Below the pieces are notes generated by a model. The model saw only the letters and a list, made by a program, of their open reading frames with translations, searched no databases and was not told the origin of the DNA. A stretch of DNA of 64,000 bases, from the NCBI RefSeq assembly GCF_001278845.1, contig NZ_CP012590.1, forward strand, positions 3,100,001-3,164,000. The letters are read 5' to 3'. Both the position numbers and the translations under genes were made by a program. Positions 52,727 through 61,723 of the stretch are shown here, piece after piece (position 1 is the first letter of the stretch; each line of letters begins with the position of its first letter). Source of the DNA: Actinomyces sp. oral taxon 414 (GTDB lineage Bacteria > Actinomycetota > Actinomycetes > Actinomycetales > Actinomycetaceae).

Positions 52727-53494
52727 TCAGGAGACGAGGCTCGGCAGGAACGAACTGAGGTTGATCAGGATGTGCAGGACGGCCGAGCAGTACAGATTGC
52801 GGCCGCTTTTGACATATACGACGCCGAGGACGATCCCGGTCGCGGCATGGGGAATGATATTGATGGCCTCGGACAGCGCCAGCGAGTGCATATGAATCAT
52901 TCCGAACAGGATGCCGGAGGCGACGACCGCGACCCAGGTCCGGGAATAACGCCCGATAAGGTCGATGAGGAGCCTCCTGAAGAACATCTCCTCGACGACG
53001 GGGCCCATAACGCCGAGGACTGCGATGATAATGATCGGCGGGATCGTCTCCATCGCCCGACCGATATTCAGGTTGTTCTGCAGCGGGACGCCCGACAAGC
53101 CGGTCGCGCGCAGGAGGGAGTCCGACAGCAGGAATCCCGCCACCGTGGCGATGTATGCGCCGATGCCGCCGACCAGCACGACGAGCGCAGTCCTGCATTT
53201 GCGCGCCGCGATCCGCCGCGCCGCCCGGGCCAGGTAATGACGGAAGACGAAGCATCCCGCGAGGAACAGCACGGCGTAGGCGCTCAGCAGGAAGGGGATG
53301 CGGTGGCCGCCCGGAATCCAGGCGTCGGCGAGCCCGAGGGGGAAGACGGCGACGTAGACGACGGCGAAGAGGACCTGGGCGGGACTCGTCCCGGTCGGTC
53401 GCGGTCCGTCGCCGCGGACGCCGTCCCGGCGCTGCGGGGGCCGCGGGGAGGAGGACGGGGCGGGCCGAGCGCCGACGGATTCGGTGAAAGTCAT
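52727..53494 (-). CDS. CPBP-family intramembrane glutamic protease
   Basis: A 255-residue membrane protein with about seven hydrophobic segments and the three CPBP (CAAX protease, Abi) motifs: EEMFFRRLL, FGMIHMHS and HILINLSSFLP. These enzymes cleave within membranes or mature peptides and sometimes provide bacteriocin immunity. The ATG at 53494 is the first in the coding frame after the IS30 region. The frame itself is open upstream into the IS30 element, which may give read-through transcription. Confidence 0.88.
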   Translation of the reverse strand: MTFTESVGARPAPSSSPRPPQRRDGVRGDGPRPTGTSPAQVLFAVVYVAVFPLGLADAWIPGGHRIPFLLSAYAVLFLAGCFVFRHYLARAARRIAARKCRTALVVLVGGIGAYIATVAGFLLSDSLLRATGLSGVPLQNNLNIGRAMETIPPIIIIAVLGVMGPVVEEMFFRRLLIDLIGRYSRTWVAVVASGILFGMIHMHSLALSEAINIIPHAATGIVLGVVYVKSGRNLYCSAVLHILINLSSFLPSLVS

Positions 53495-53886
53495 GCGGCG
53501 AGCGTGTCGGCCGGACCGGGGGCGCCGCATCACCCGGGAAGGGGAGACGCGACGCGGGCCTCGAACCCCGGTCCGATCCGGACCTCGGACCCCGGTCCGA
53601 CCCGGCCCCTGCGGGGAGCACGATGGCCTCGAGCACGTCGGCGCGCTCGGATCCCGGTCCGCGCGGCCCCTGCGGCGCATTTGTCCCCGCGCCCGCCCCG
53701 ATGCCTCCGCCCGCGGCCTCACCGGGCTCCCGGGGTTCATCGGCGCGCGACGGCCGACTCGCCCGCCTCCGGCACTGCGCCAGCCCCGCGCCCCGGCGCG
53801 CGGATTCCGTCCCCGCCCGTGATTTGCACGTCTCTTGCGCCGCTGCCCGCACCCCGGGGCGCGGGCAGCGGCGTCGGCCAGACCGT
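53495..53886. other. Gene-free stretch with one strong hairpin
   Basis: Nothing in this interval looks coding. A GC-rich hairpin with 13-bp perfect arms (53838-53850 and 53861-53873, CGCCGCTGCCCGC) lies next to the IS30 end. It has no T-tract. Short direct repeats of CCCCGGTCCGA occur near 53563 and 53590. Confidence 0.5.
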
Positions 53887-55350
53887 GGGTTCTGGTGGTG
53901 TTTGCACCGTTGATGATGTCGTTGATTTTCTCAGCTGGGGTCTGTCCGTTCAAGACCAGGCGGGGTCGGCGGTTGAGGCGGTCCTGGACGGCCTGGACCT
54001 GGGCGTCGGTGACGTCGGTGAAGCTGGTGCCCTTGGGGAAGTACTCGCGGATCAGTCCGCCTGTGTTCTCGTTGGTGGGACGCTGAGCGGGGGCTGTGGG
54101 GGTCGGCGAAGTAGACCGGGATACCGGTGACGGCGGTGAAGCCGGCGTGCTGGGCCATCTCACTGCCCTGGTCCCAGGTGATCGAGGCCCGCACGGCCCG
54201 GGGCAGGTCGGCGACCATGGTCTGCAGGGCGTCGGTAACGGTGCCCGAGTCGTGGCAGGCGCCCAGGCGGTGTATGAGCACGAAGCGGCTGGTGCGCTCC
54301 ACCAGGGTGATCAGGGCGCTGCGCCCGCCGGCGCCGATGACCAGGTCGCCCTCCCAGTGGCCCGGCACGGCCCGGTCGTCGGCCTCGGGCGGGCGCGCAC
54401 TGATCCGGGCCCCCTCGATCCACGAGCGGTTCGACCTGCGGGGCAGGCCGGCCAGCGGTGAGCGGGGCAGGCGCCGGGTGCGCCCCGAGCGCAGGGCCTT
54501 GTCCACCTTCAGCTGCTGGCGCAGGGAACCGGCTCCCTGGACGTAGAGGGCCTGGTAGATCTGCTCATGGGATATGCGCATGGCCTCATTGTCGGGGTGG
54601 GCCCAGCGCAGGCGCGCACTGATCTGGCGGGGACTGGCCCCGTCCTCGAGCAGGGCCACCACCTCGGCGCGCAGGGCGGGGTCGGCATCCAGACGCCGCG
54701 TCTTGGGGCGGGCCAGACGCCCCCGGGCCGCCGTCGAGGCCTCCGGGGCCCGGTAGACCCCGTCAGGGCTGGTGTTACGGGCGATCTCCCGAGAGATGGT
54801 CTGACGGCACCTGCCCAGGGCGCGGGCGATGGCCGCGGCCGACTCGCCCCGGGCCCGGCCCTGAGCGATCAGGACCCGCTCGGCGTCGCTCAGGCGCCGC
54901 CCGCGCCCGACCCGCCCCGAGCAGGCGCTGCCCGACAGGCCGTGGCAGCACCGCCGCCCCGACGAGCGCGCCGATGACCGCGCCGATGCCGCCCTTGCCG
55001 TCTCCATGACCTGATCGTGCCAGTACCGGCTCGCCGACTGCCGACACACCCCGGCGACGGCCGCGGCCCCGGGCAGGCCCGCCCCGCCCAGGACGGCCAG
55101 GACAACCTGGGCGCGCCTGGCCCGGTCGGCCTCGAAAGACCCGCCCCGACGCCCCCTGACCAGGACCACCCCCGCCTCCCGGCACCACCGGCTCACCGTC
55201 TCGTGCCGGCACCCCACGTCCCGAGCCACCGCCGAGGCCGACTCACCAGCCGCCACCCGCGCCACCGCATCCCGACGAACACCCCGATCAAACCGAGTCC
55301 CAGACACAGAACACCCCTCCCACGGAATGGTGCATCCACCACCAGAACCC
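53887..55350 (-). mobile_element. IS30-family element, transposase frameshifted
   Basis: Inverted ends share GGGTTCTGGTGGTG and TGCACC. The transposase starts at 55307 and contains a helix-turn-helix (SAAAIARALGRCRQTISREIARN) and the IS30 catalytic pieces HWEGDLVIG and ITWDQGSEMA. The last part, NENTGGLIREYFPKGTSF to PAEKINDIINGANTT, lies in a different frame after a shift near 54085. No stop codon for that frame occurs before the IS end. It is inserted at the 3' end of the membrane-protein gene at 55351-55957. Confidence 0.88.
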
Positions 55351-55957
55351 GCCGACGGAGAGGGTCACGAATTGGGCGGTGCAGCGCGTTCCCGCGCGGG
55401 GACTCCCGCGGATCGGGGTCGCGGAGCCCGGGCTGGGGTCGGAACGCCCCCATGAGGACGGTCACCAGCAGCAGCTGGACCGCGCCGACCCCGCCCCACA
55501 GGGCGTGGGGCCACATGAACACCCCGAGCACGAGGCACTCCCCCGCGATCCAGCCCAGCATGACCAGCCCGGCCAGGGCGTGGGCCGCGGACAGCCACCG
55601 GGGCGCGCGCAGGTGCACGACGACGGCGGCCCACTGGAAGCCGCCGACCACCGCCCCGAGCAGCACGGCCGCCAGCACGTACCGGCCGGCGAAGGCCGTG
55701 CCGTCCAGGAGGAACGCGAAGTAGTGGGGGGCGAGGAGCAGCTCGACGAAGCCGACGAGCGTGGACAGCCCCTGGAACACCGCCAGTCCCAGCAGCAGGC
55801 GGCGCACTCTCCTCATGCCGGACGACGGCGCGGTGCGGGTCGTCGCCGCGCCGACCGGCGCACCGGTGGCCGGCGCTGCGCCGGTGGGTGCGGCGCCGGT
55901 GGGTGCGGCGCCGGTGGGTGCGGCGGCGACCGGCGCGGGTCGCGGGTCTTGGGTCAT
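55193..55957 (-). CDS. Four-helix membrane protein, C-terminus replaced by IS30
   Basis: From the ATG at 55957 the protein starts with a repetitive linker (three units of PTGAA, residues ~12-30) and has four hydrophobic segments (LLLGLAVFQGLSTLVGFVEL, VLAAVLLGAVVGGFQWAAVV, LAGLVMLGWIAGECLVLGV and VQLLLVTVLMGAF). Host sequence ends near residue 202 (55351); the remaining ~50 residues are read from IS30 DNA. All membrane segments precede the junction, so the protein may still fold. The family is unknown. Confidence 0.6.
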   Translation of the reverse strand: MTQDPRPAPVAAAPTGAAPTGAAPTGAAPATGAPVGAATTRTAPSSGMRRVRRLLLGLAVFQGLSTLVGFVELLLAPHYFAFLLDGTAFAGRYVLAAVLLGAVVGGFQWAAVVVHLRAPRWLSAAHALAGLVMLGWIAGECLVLGVFMWPHALWGGVGAVQLLLVTVLMGAFRPQPGLRDPDPRESPRGNALHRPIRDPLRRRVLVVDAPFRGRGVLCLGLGLIGVFVGMRWRGWRLVSRPRRWLGTWGAGTRR

Positions 55958-56049
55958 TCCGGGCCCCCTCGGTAGGCGGATGACCGCCAGCCTAATGGGC
56001 GGCACCCGGGACAGGGCACCGCTGCGAGTCGAACGGATAGCGTCGGCCC

Positions 56050-56637
56050 ATGAGTGTGAATTACTGCTCCGACCGGCCCTCGACCGCCCAATTGGAGGCG
56101 CTGTACTCCGGCGTCGGGTGGAGCCTCTACCTGGCGCCGGGCCTGCTGGACGCCTGCCTCGACGGCTCCCTGTGGTTCGAGACGGCGTGGGCGCCGTCGG
56201 ACGCGGAGTCGAGTTCGGGCGAGGAGCCGCCGGAGGGGCCGGACGGGCGGCTGGGCGCGGGCCCGGCCGTGGAGCAGGGCGAGGGATCGGGCATGAGCCC
56301 GGGGGGAGGGTCGGGCGCAGGGCCGGTCGGGGGGCGACGGCTCGTCGGCCTCGTGCGGGTCGTCGGCGACGGCGCCTCCATCGCCTACGTCCAGGATCTG
56401 CTCGTCCACCCCGACTGGCAGCGCCGCGGCATCGGCGCCCGCCTGCTGCGCGACGCCATGGAGCGCTTCGCCCGCGTGCGCCAGTTCCTCCTGCTCGCCG
56501 ACGACGCCCCCGCCCCGCGCGCCTTCTACGAGGCGATGGGCCTGGGCCCCGTGGGCGAGGGTCACTGCGTCGCCTACATGCGGCGCGGCGGGCGCCTGAC
56601 GGCCGGGGCGCTCAGGCCCGCCGCACCGCGGCGTTGA
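56050..56637 (+). CDS. GNAT-family N-acetyltransferase
   Basis: A 195-residue protein with the acetyl-CoA binding motif VHPDWQRRGIGARLLRDAM and the C-terminal ADDAPAPRAFYEAMGLGPV. Between residues ~50 and 95 lies a Gly/Ser/Glu-rich insertion (GSGMSPGGGSGAGPVGG) that splits the N-terminal part of the fold. The substrate is unknown. The 3' end overlaps the convergent gene by 26 bases. Confidence 0.85.
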   Translation: MSVNYCSDRPSTAQLEALYSGVGWSLYLAPGLLDACLDGSLWFETAWAPSDAESSSGEEPPEGPDGRLGAGPAVEQGEGSGMSPGGGSGAGPVGGRRLVGLVRVVGDGASIAYVQDLLVHPDWQRRGIGARLLRDAMERFARVRQFLLLADDAPAPRAFYEAMGLGPVGEGHCVAYMRRGGRLTAGALRPAAPRR

Positions 56638-56989
56638 TCTCGCGGGCCAGCCCCTCGGGGTCCTCGACGGACAGGTACAGGGCCGTGTACTCCTCGTCGT
56701 CGAGGGTGATGACCAGGACGGACTCGAAGCCGGAGACGTTCCAGAACTGCTTGGTGCCGTCGGTGTGGAAGGTGCCGACCAGCTTGTTGGGCAGCCCGAG
56801 GGCGGGGCCGCGCACGCCCTTGGGCTCGCGCTTGAGGCCGGGGTCGAAGGTGGCGCCGCGCACGTGGTCGAGCGGGTAGGCCAGGCGCGAGCGGAAGCCG
56901 AAGATCTTGTCCAGGCCCCGGGGCTCGACGACGATCTCGGCGGGGGCCCCGGCGGGCTCCAGGGTGACGGTGTTGCGGTTGGCGGACAT
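56612..56989 (-). CDS. Small PH-like-domain protein
   Basis: A 125-residue protein of mixed strands (NTVTLEPAGAPAEIVVEPRGLDK, FESVLVITLDDEEYTALYLSVED) that resembles bacterial PH-like domain proteins common in actinobacteria. There is no signal or membrane segment. It lies 35 bp downstream of the tetR gene on the same strand, so it is probably co-transcribed and controlled by it. The family assignment is by general pattern only. Confidence 0.6.
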   Translation of the reverse strand: MSANRNTVTLEPAGAPAEIVVEPRGLDKIFGFRSRLAYPLDHVRGATFDPGLKREPKGVRGPALGLPNKLVGTFHTDGTKQFWNVSGFESVLVITLDDEEYTALYLSVEDPEGLAREINAAVRRA

Positions 56990-57024
56990 GATTCTCTCCT
57001 GAGACGAGTGGTGCGGATGAGGGT

Positions 57025-57537
57025 TCAGAGGGAGGCGCGCGCCAGGAGGCGCGCACCGAGGTCGGCGGGGCCCACCCTCGCGCGGCGCAGCGCCCGGCCG
57101 ATGTCGGCGGCGAGGGCGGCGTCGTCGGGTGCGAGCTCCATGAGGGCGACGAGGACCAGGTCGAGCGGGTCAGCCGTGTCGGACCCGCCGAGTCTGCTGG
57201 CCCTGCTGGCCGAGTCGGGCGTGGCGGCTGAGTCGGTCCCGGCGGCTGGATCGGCCGCGAAGCCGGGCCCGAGCGCGCCGGCCCTGTCGGCCGGGTCGGC
57301 CGGATCGGCACCGGCCGCCGGGTCGGCCGGACCGGGCGCGAGTGCGGCGAGCGCCCCGCTGAGGCAGCGCTGGAACAGGCCGTCCTTGGAGCCGAAGGCC
57401 CCGTAAAGGCTGGCGCGCCCGACGCCGGTGGCGCGCACAAGGTCGTCCACGCTGGTGGCGGCGAAGCCGCGGCGGGCGAAGACGGCGGAAGCGCGAGCAA
57501 CGACGTCGGGCTCGGAGAAGGTTCTGGGGCGTCCCAT
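57025..57537 (-). CDS. TetR-family transcriptional regulator
   Basis: A 170-residue protein starting MGRPRTFSEPDVVARASAVF, with a TetR helix-turn-helix (TSVDDLVRATGVGRASLYGAFGSKDGLF). The ligand-binding half contains an in-frame low-complexity stretch of Ala/Asp/Pro/Gly units (residues ~68-125, for example DPAAGADPADPADRAG), then MELAPDDAALAADIGRALR. A symmetrical site at 57551-57571 lies just upstream. The ligand is unknown. Confidence 0.88.
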   Translation of the reverse strand: MGRPRTFSEPDVVARASAVFARRGFAATSVDDLVRATGVGRASLYGAFGSKDGLFQRCLSGALAALAPGPADPAAGADPADPADRAGALGPGFAADPAAGTDSAATPDSASRASRLGGSDTADPLDLVLVALMELAPDDAALAADIGRALRRARVGPADLGARLLARASL

Positions 57538-57550
57538 GGGATTTAGACTA

Positions 57551-57571
57551 ACCGTTCCAGAACGATCGGTC
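57551..57571. promoter_or_regulatory. Candidate TetR operator
   Basis: AACCGTTCCAGAACGATCGG is an imperfect inverted repeat (ACCGNTC half-sites) about 15 bases upstream of the regulator start, the usual position for autorepression. Confidence 0.4.
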
Positions 57572-57727
57572 AAGAACTTGTGCGCTCGCTCTCACTCGGG
57601 AACTGCGTCCGGCGTCAATCACCGACGGGGCGGAGCGCGCCACCGCGCGGGCCGGGGGGCGTCGCCCGCCGCGGACCAGCGCCGTTGGCCGCCGCGCGCC
57701 ACCGCGCGGACCAGCGCCGTCGGCCTC

Positions 57728-58690
57728 TCAGCCGGCCGCGGCCAGGAGCAGCTCGCGCGGCAGCATGTCGATGCGCTGCTCGGCCACCGTCCAGCCGACC
57801 CGCGCGAAGGCGGCCGCCATGGGCGTGTTCGTAATGTCGACGTCGGCCACGAGGGAGCGGCAGCCGGCCTCGACGAGCGCGCACGTGGCGAGCTCGAGCA
57901 GCCGCTGGCCGTAGCGGCGGCCCCGGCACCCGCGGACCACGCCCACCTGGAGGACGTAGCCGGGTCCGCCCGGGGCGCCGATCCAGGACACCAGTCCCAC
58001 GGGCTCGGAACCGGCGTCGTAGGCCAGGTGCAGGCACTGCCAGGGATCGGAGGCGAGCAGGTCGCGGACGGTCTCGCGCGCCGCCCGCTCCAGACCGACG
58101 CGGGCGGTGAGCGTCCGGTCGGCCACGTCGAGGCTGCCCACCAGCACGTCCCTCACCGTGGGCTCGAGGCGCGGATCCTCCGGGCCGACGAGGGGCTCCA
58201 AGTGCAGCGGGCAGTCGGCGGGCGGCGCCGCCAGGCCCGGATGCGGGACGAGGTCGTAATGATGGCGCTCCACCAGCAGGTCCCAGCCCGCATCGCGCAG
58301 GGCCCGCGCCCACGCCCGCAGCTCCGGGGAGTCGACGCCCGCACCCGGCGGGACGTAGAGGCAGGCCTCGGGCCACTCCTGGTCGCTCACGCCGGCCGTG
58401 GCCGCGGCAACGACGGCGGCCAGCGCCTCCTCGTCGTCGGCGCCGAAGAAGTCGAGCACGGTCTGGGCGCCCGTGAGAAGACCGGCGACGGCGGCCCGAG
58501 GCCCGCCCTCATCCCCGACGGCGACCCAGACCAGGTCGGGGCGGCGGAAGTCCCCTCCGGCGAAGGCCCGGGACAGGCTGTCGGGGTCGCGCTGGCGCCG
58601 CTGGGTCGGGCAGTCCACGAGGGGCGGGACGCGGCGGAGGCAGTCGATGGCCGTATCGACGTCGGCCGGCTGGATAATGGTGAAGGTCAT
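57728..58690 (-). CDS. Tandem GNAT-type acetyltransferase
   Basis: A 320-residue protein. The C-terminal half has a clear GNAT motif (VLQVGVVRGCRGRRYGQRLLELA), then ITNTPMAAAFARVGW. The N-terminal half (VWVAVGDEGGPRAAVAGLLTG) looks like a degenerate second GNAT fold. It stands alone on its strand. The substrate is unknown. Confidence 0.85.
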   Translation of the reverse strand: MTFTIIQPADVDTAIDCLRRVPPLVDCPTQRRQRDPDSLSRAFAGGDFRRPDLVWVAVGDEGGPRAAVAGLLTGAQTVLDFFGADDEEALAAVVAAATAGVSDQEWPEACLYVPPGAGVDSPELRAWARALRDAGWDLLVERHHYDLVPHPGLAAPPADCPLHLEPLVGPEDPRLEPTVRDVLVGSLDVADRTLTARVGLERAARETVRDLLASDPWQCLHLAYDAGSEPVGLVSWIGAPGGPGYVLQVGVVRGCRGRRYGQRLLELATCALVEAGCRSLVADVDITNTPMAAAFARVGWTVAEQRIDMLPRELLLAAAG

Positions 58691-58962
58691 AGGAGTTCCT
58701 GATCCTGCGGCCTCAGCCGCGGTCGGGGAACCGGCCTCCGCGGGAGGCCGGAGACGGCGATGTCATAAGACCTCCTCCTCCGTCGTCGGAGCAAGGCAGG
58801 AGCACGGTACCAGGCGGGGTTCCGCCGATCAACGGGCGGCCGGAGCTGGCGTGAGCAGGACCCTCTGGACCCGGGGAGAGTTCCTTCCCGAGCCCGGAAG
58901 ACCCCTCTCACTCCGCAAGAACCCCCGGGTCCCCCTCCCGGCGAGGGAGACCCGTCGCGCCT

Positions 58963-59472
58963 TCAATCGGCGAGCTCGATGGTCACGGACCGCGAACCGT
59001 TCCAACCCGAAAGCAGCGACGCGTCCCCGTCCATCTCGCCAATGCGCACGATCCCGTTGTAACGCCCGACGTCGGCGTAGTAGAGCACGATCACGCCACC
59101 GGGGGCGTACCAGCCGATGGTTCCCGCCGGTGCGCTCTCGCCCGCGGGCGCGCCCTCCATCGTCAGCGGACTCGGCGGCGCGGCGAGCACCTCCTGGCCG
59201 CCGTAGTCGGAGAAGTCCAGGGTGAGCGGCAGCTGGTCGATCAACGATCGCGCGGTCGGGTTGTCGTGCAGCCTCGCCTCAATGGTCTGGTTGCCGACGG
59301 TCGTGCGAATACGGGTCTCTCCCACGGTTTCTCCCGATGGTTCTGAGTCGGACTCGGCGGTGGGCGCGGGCACGACGGCGTTCGTGGGATCCGGCCGGGA
59401 CCCGACCGGACTGCAGGCGGAGAGGGCGGCGCAGACCGCCAGCGCGAGCGCGGCGGCGGGCCGGGCGGCCAC
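58963..59472 (-). CDS. Cyclophilin-like lipoprotein
   Basis: A 169-residue protein with a signal peptide ending in the lipobox LSAC (Cys20), so it is probably anchored outside the membrane. The mature part (TTVGNQTIEARLHDNPTARSL, LPLTLDFSDYGG, GTIGWYAPGGVIVLYYAD) matches the bacterial cyclophilin-like fold. Prolyl isomerase activity has not been shown for this group. The gap 58691-58962 before it shows no gene. Confidence 0.85.
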   Translation of the reverse strand: MAARPAAALALAVCAALSACSPVGSRPDPTNAVVPAPTAESDSEPSGETVGETRIRTTVGNQTIEARLHDNPTARSLIDQLPLTLDFSDYGGQEVLAAPPSPLTMEGAPAGESAPAGTIGWYAPGGVIVLYYADVGRYNGIVRIGEMDGDASLLSGWNGSRSVTIELAD

Positions 59473-59595
59473 AGTGGGCCGTGGGCCCGGCGGCCACAGC
59501 GGGCCGGGCGGCCACCGACGCGCGACGCGACCCGGTGCCGCGGGTCGGGGCCGCCGCCGAGGGATGAGCGGTCCCGATGCGCGGGCGCGGCCCGC

Positions 59596-60258
59596 TCACG
59601 CCGGCTCTTCCCCCACCGTGACGCGGAACGGTCCGGGGACCGCGTGGAGCCGCCAGATGCGTTCGGCGAGCGCTGCGGGCTCGTAGAGCGGATCGCCGCC
59701 GCCGATCGCACCGGGGATGATGAGCTGGCGCACGTTGACCCCCCTCGGGGCCGCCGCCTCGTGGAGCATGGCCCCGTACGCCGATTCTCCGGCGAAGGCG
59801 GTGGATGTACCGGCGACCCTGCCATTGGGCGTGGCGGCGCTCGCCCCGTTGATGAGGAGGATCGTACCCGCGCCGCGCTCCATCATGCCGGGCAGCACCT
59901 GCCCGACCGCCGCGGAGAACCCGAGTATCGAGAGTTCGACGGCGGCCCGGAGGTCCTCGACCGTGGTTTCGAGCACCGGCTTCAGGAAATCGGCGCCGGG
60001 CACAGGGCTGAACTGCATCGCCTCGATGGGGCCGAGGTCCTCGGCCGCCCTTTCCAGCGCCCGCGCGAGGGCGTCCCGGTCGCGCACGTCCGCGACGTAG
60101 CCCCTCGCCGTGACGCCGTCGGCGGCGAGATCCTTCTCCAGTGCCTCGAGCTTGGTCCGGTTGCGGGCGATGAGGGCGACGGCGAAGCCCTCGCGGCCGA
60201 ACTTCCGGGCCACGGCGGCCCCGAGCCCGGGGCCTGCGCCGACAATGGCGATAGTCAT
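59596..60258 (-). CDS. Short-chain dehydrogenase/reductase family protein
   Basis: A 220-residue protein with the N-terminal nucleotide-binding motif VGAGPGLGAAVARKFG and the SDR core (ADVRDRDAL, ILLINGASAA). After the catalytic Ser region the expected YxxxK reads YGAML, so the Lys is not in place. The protein is also slightly short at the C-terminus. It may have altered or no oxidoreductase activity. The substrate is unknown. Confidence 0.85.
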   Translation of the reverse strand: MTIAIVGAGPGLGAAVARKFGREGFAVALIARNRTKLEALEKDLAADGVTARGYVADVRDRDALARALERAAEDLGPIEAMQFSPVPGADFLKPVLETTVEDLRAAVELSILGFSAAVGQVLPGMMERGAGTILLINGASAATPNGRVAGTSTAFAGESAYGAMLHEAAAPRGVNVRQLIIPGAIGGGDPLYEPAALAERIWRLHAVPGPFRVTVGEEPA

Positions 60259-60990
60259 GTCTTCATCGTAGGGTTGCGGGCCCGACCGTGGGAGACCCTG
60301 ACGGTACCCGCCGGCGAGCCGGGGTCGGCCCCGGTCGGTCGCAGCCTTCTCGTCGAGGCCGGTGTATCCGACGGCAAGCCGGGGGCGGCCCCTTCGAGGC
60401 GAGGGGCCAGGGATCCGGGGATCGGCGTGGCGGTGTCGGTGCGGGCGGGTGCGCGGTGGTTCGTGGGTGTGTTCACGGCGAGGTGGTCGTCTGCGCGATT
60501 CTGGCTGGGGCGGATTCAGTCGCCCGCAGCGCCCTCGACGCGTTCCTGCCCCGGGGAGAGTCGATTCGGTGATGTCACCTCAGCTCACATTGTGCGAGCT
60601 GAGCTCGCACGAATCGAGCTGAGGTGGATTTCGTCAAGCTGAGCTCACATTGTGCGAGCTGAGGTGGATTTCGGCGAGCTGAGCTCGCACCGCGTGAGCC
60701 GGGCTCAACGAGCGCCGGTTCGGTTCGCATCAGTCCGGAGTCGGCGCGGGTCGTGGGTCCGTCGTCGTTCTCGCCGACGAGGCCGCCCGCACGGACCCGG
60801 TCCCGTCGGCCGGGAAGGGACGGGGCAGCGCCTTCGCCCCTCACCCTCACCGTCGGGACGGGCTCTTTGTGACGGGCGTGCAGCCATGATGACGCAGATC
60901 GAGCATGCATTGAGTTCTTATCAGATCACTGGAGATGTTCCAGGGCGGCCGTCGCCGCGGTCCGCTACGGCCACGACCAGTTCCCTCCTC

Positions 60991-61063
60991 GTCGAAAGGT
61001 GCATTTTGCACTCGAGAACGACGGTTGGAGCTGCACTTTCGAGTGCAAAGTGCACGTCTCGAC
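60991..61063. repeat. Hairpin element family C, copy 2
   Basis: Arms 60991-61015 and 61039-61063 (25 bp, three mismatches; left arm GTCGAAAGGTGCATTTTGCA...) surround a 23-base loop that shares CGGTTGGA with copy 1 at 9576. Confidence 0.75.
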
Positions 61064-61134
61064 GTCAGGGGACGCCCGCCCCGGCCGCCGACTGGCCCGC
61101 GGCACCCCTCACAGGGGCCCGCGGCGGCGCGGGT

Positions 61135-61254
61135 TGTCCAAATCTGCCACAAAGGCCTCGATCGAGCCGAGGCGCGCGAGAAGAATCGTTGATATTCCGC
61201 GCTTTTCTTCGCGGCCGATACCGCCGCGGGGCGCCTTTGTGGCAGATTTGGACA
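61135..61254. repeat. 120-bp palindromic element, family A copy 2
   Basis: The same 22-bp perfect inverted repeats and the same interior type as 4965-5084, again exactly 120 bp. The looser outer symmetry (GGGACTCCTGGGGCGG) is also present on the right side. Confidence 0.85.
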
Positions 61255-61614
61255 CGGCCTCGCCCCGGACCGCCCCAGGAGTCCCACCAGCACCACCATG
61301 CGCCCGCCCATCCCTCTTGCCGCGCCGACTCGGACCTACTGACCCGAGCCCACGGACCACCGTTCCCGGCAAGAAAGGCTCAATGCGAGCTCAGCTCGCC
61401 GAAATCCACCTCAGCTCGCACGATGTGAGCTCAGCTTGACAAAATCCACCTCAGCTCGATTCTTGCGAGCTCAGCTCGCACAATGTGAGCTGAGGTGACA
61501 TCACCGAATCGACTCTCCCCGGGCGGTGACGCTCAGTTCGTCGTCGGCGGCGGCCCGGTTGGCGCGGACGCATCGACTCCCCCGGGCGGTGACGCTCAGA
61601 AGAGCCGGACCCGA

Positions 61615-61690
61615 CGGACACTGAGACTTTCTCACCAGGAGCCGCGGCCCGAAGGCCAGGACTATCCTGGTGAGAAAGTCTCAGTGTCCG
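61615..61690. mobile_element. 76-bp perfect palindrome with IS type beta-like ends (MITE-like)
   Basis: Arms 61615-61640 and 61665-61690 are 26-base perfect reverse complements around a 24-base GC-rich loop. Within each arm TGAGACTTTCTCACCAG differs by one base from the 17-bp end of IS type beta. It could be a miniature derivative moved by that transposase, or a bidirectional terminator. Confidence 0.75.
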
Positions 61691-61723
61691 TCATCTGGAA
61701 CCAACCTCTTCGAGGCGTGAGAC

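Larger units (their letters stand above)
60550..61523. repeat. 140-bp inverted repeats bracketing 0.7 kb of non-coding DNA
   Basis: Arms 60550-60689 and 61384-61523 are the same length and nearly identical as reverse complements. They share CGATTCGGTGATGTCACC and repeated words such as GAGCTGAGGTGGATTTCG and the palindrome GTGCGAGCTGAGCTCGCAC. The interior contains hairpin copy C2 and palindromic element A2 and no convincing gene. The arms could form a large cruciform or be the ends of a decayed mobile element. The neighbouring 60259-60549 shows nothing clear. Confidence 0.8.

Noticed and set aside
60550..61523. Phage attachment site or replication origin
   Set aside because: No integrase, DnaA boxes or replication gene nearby; symmetry alone is not enough.
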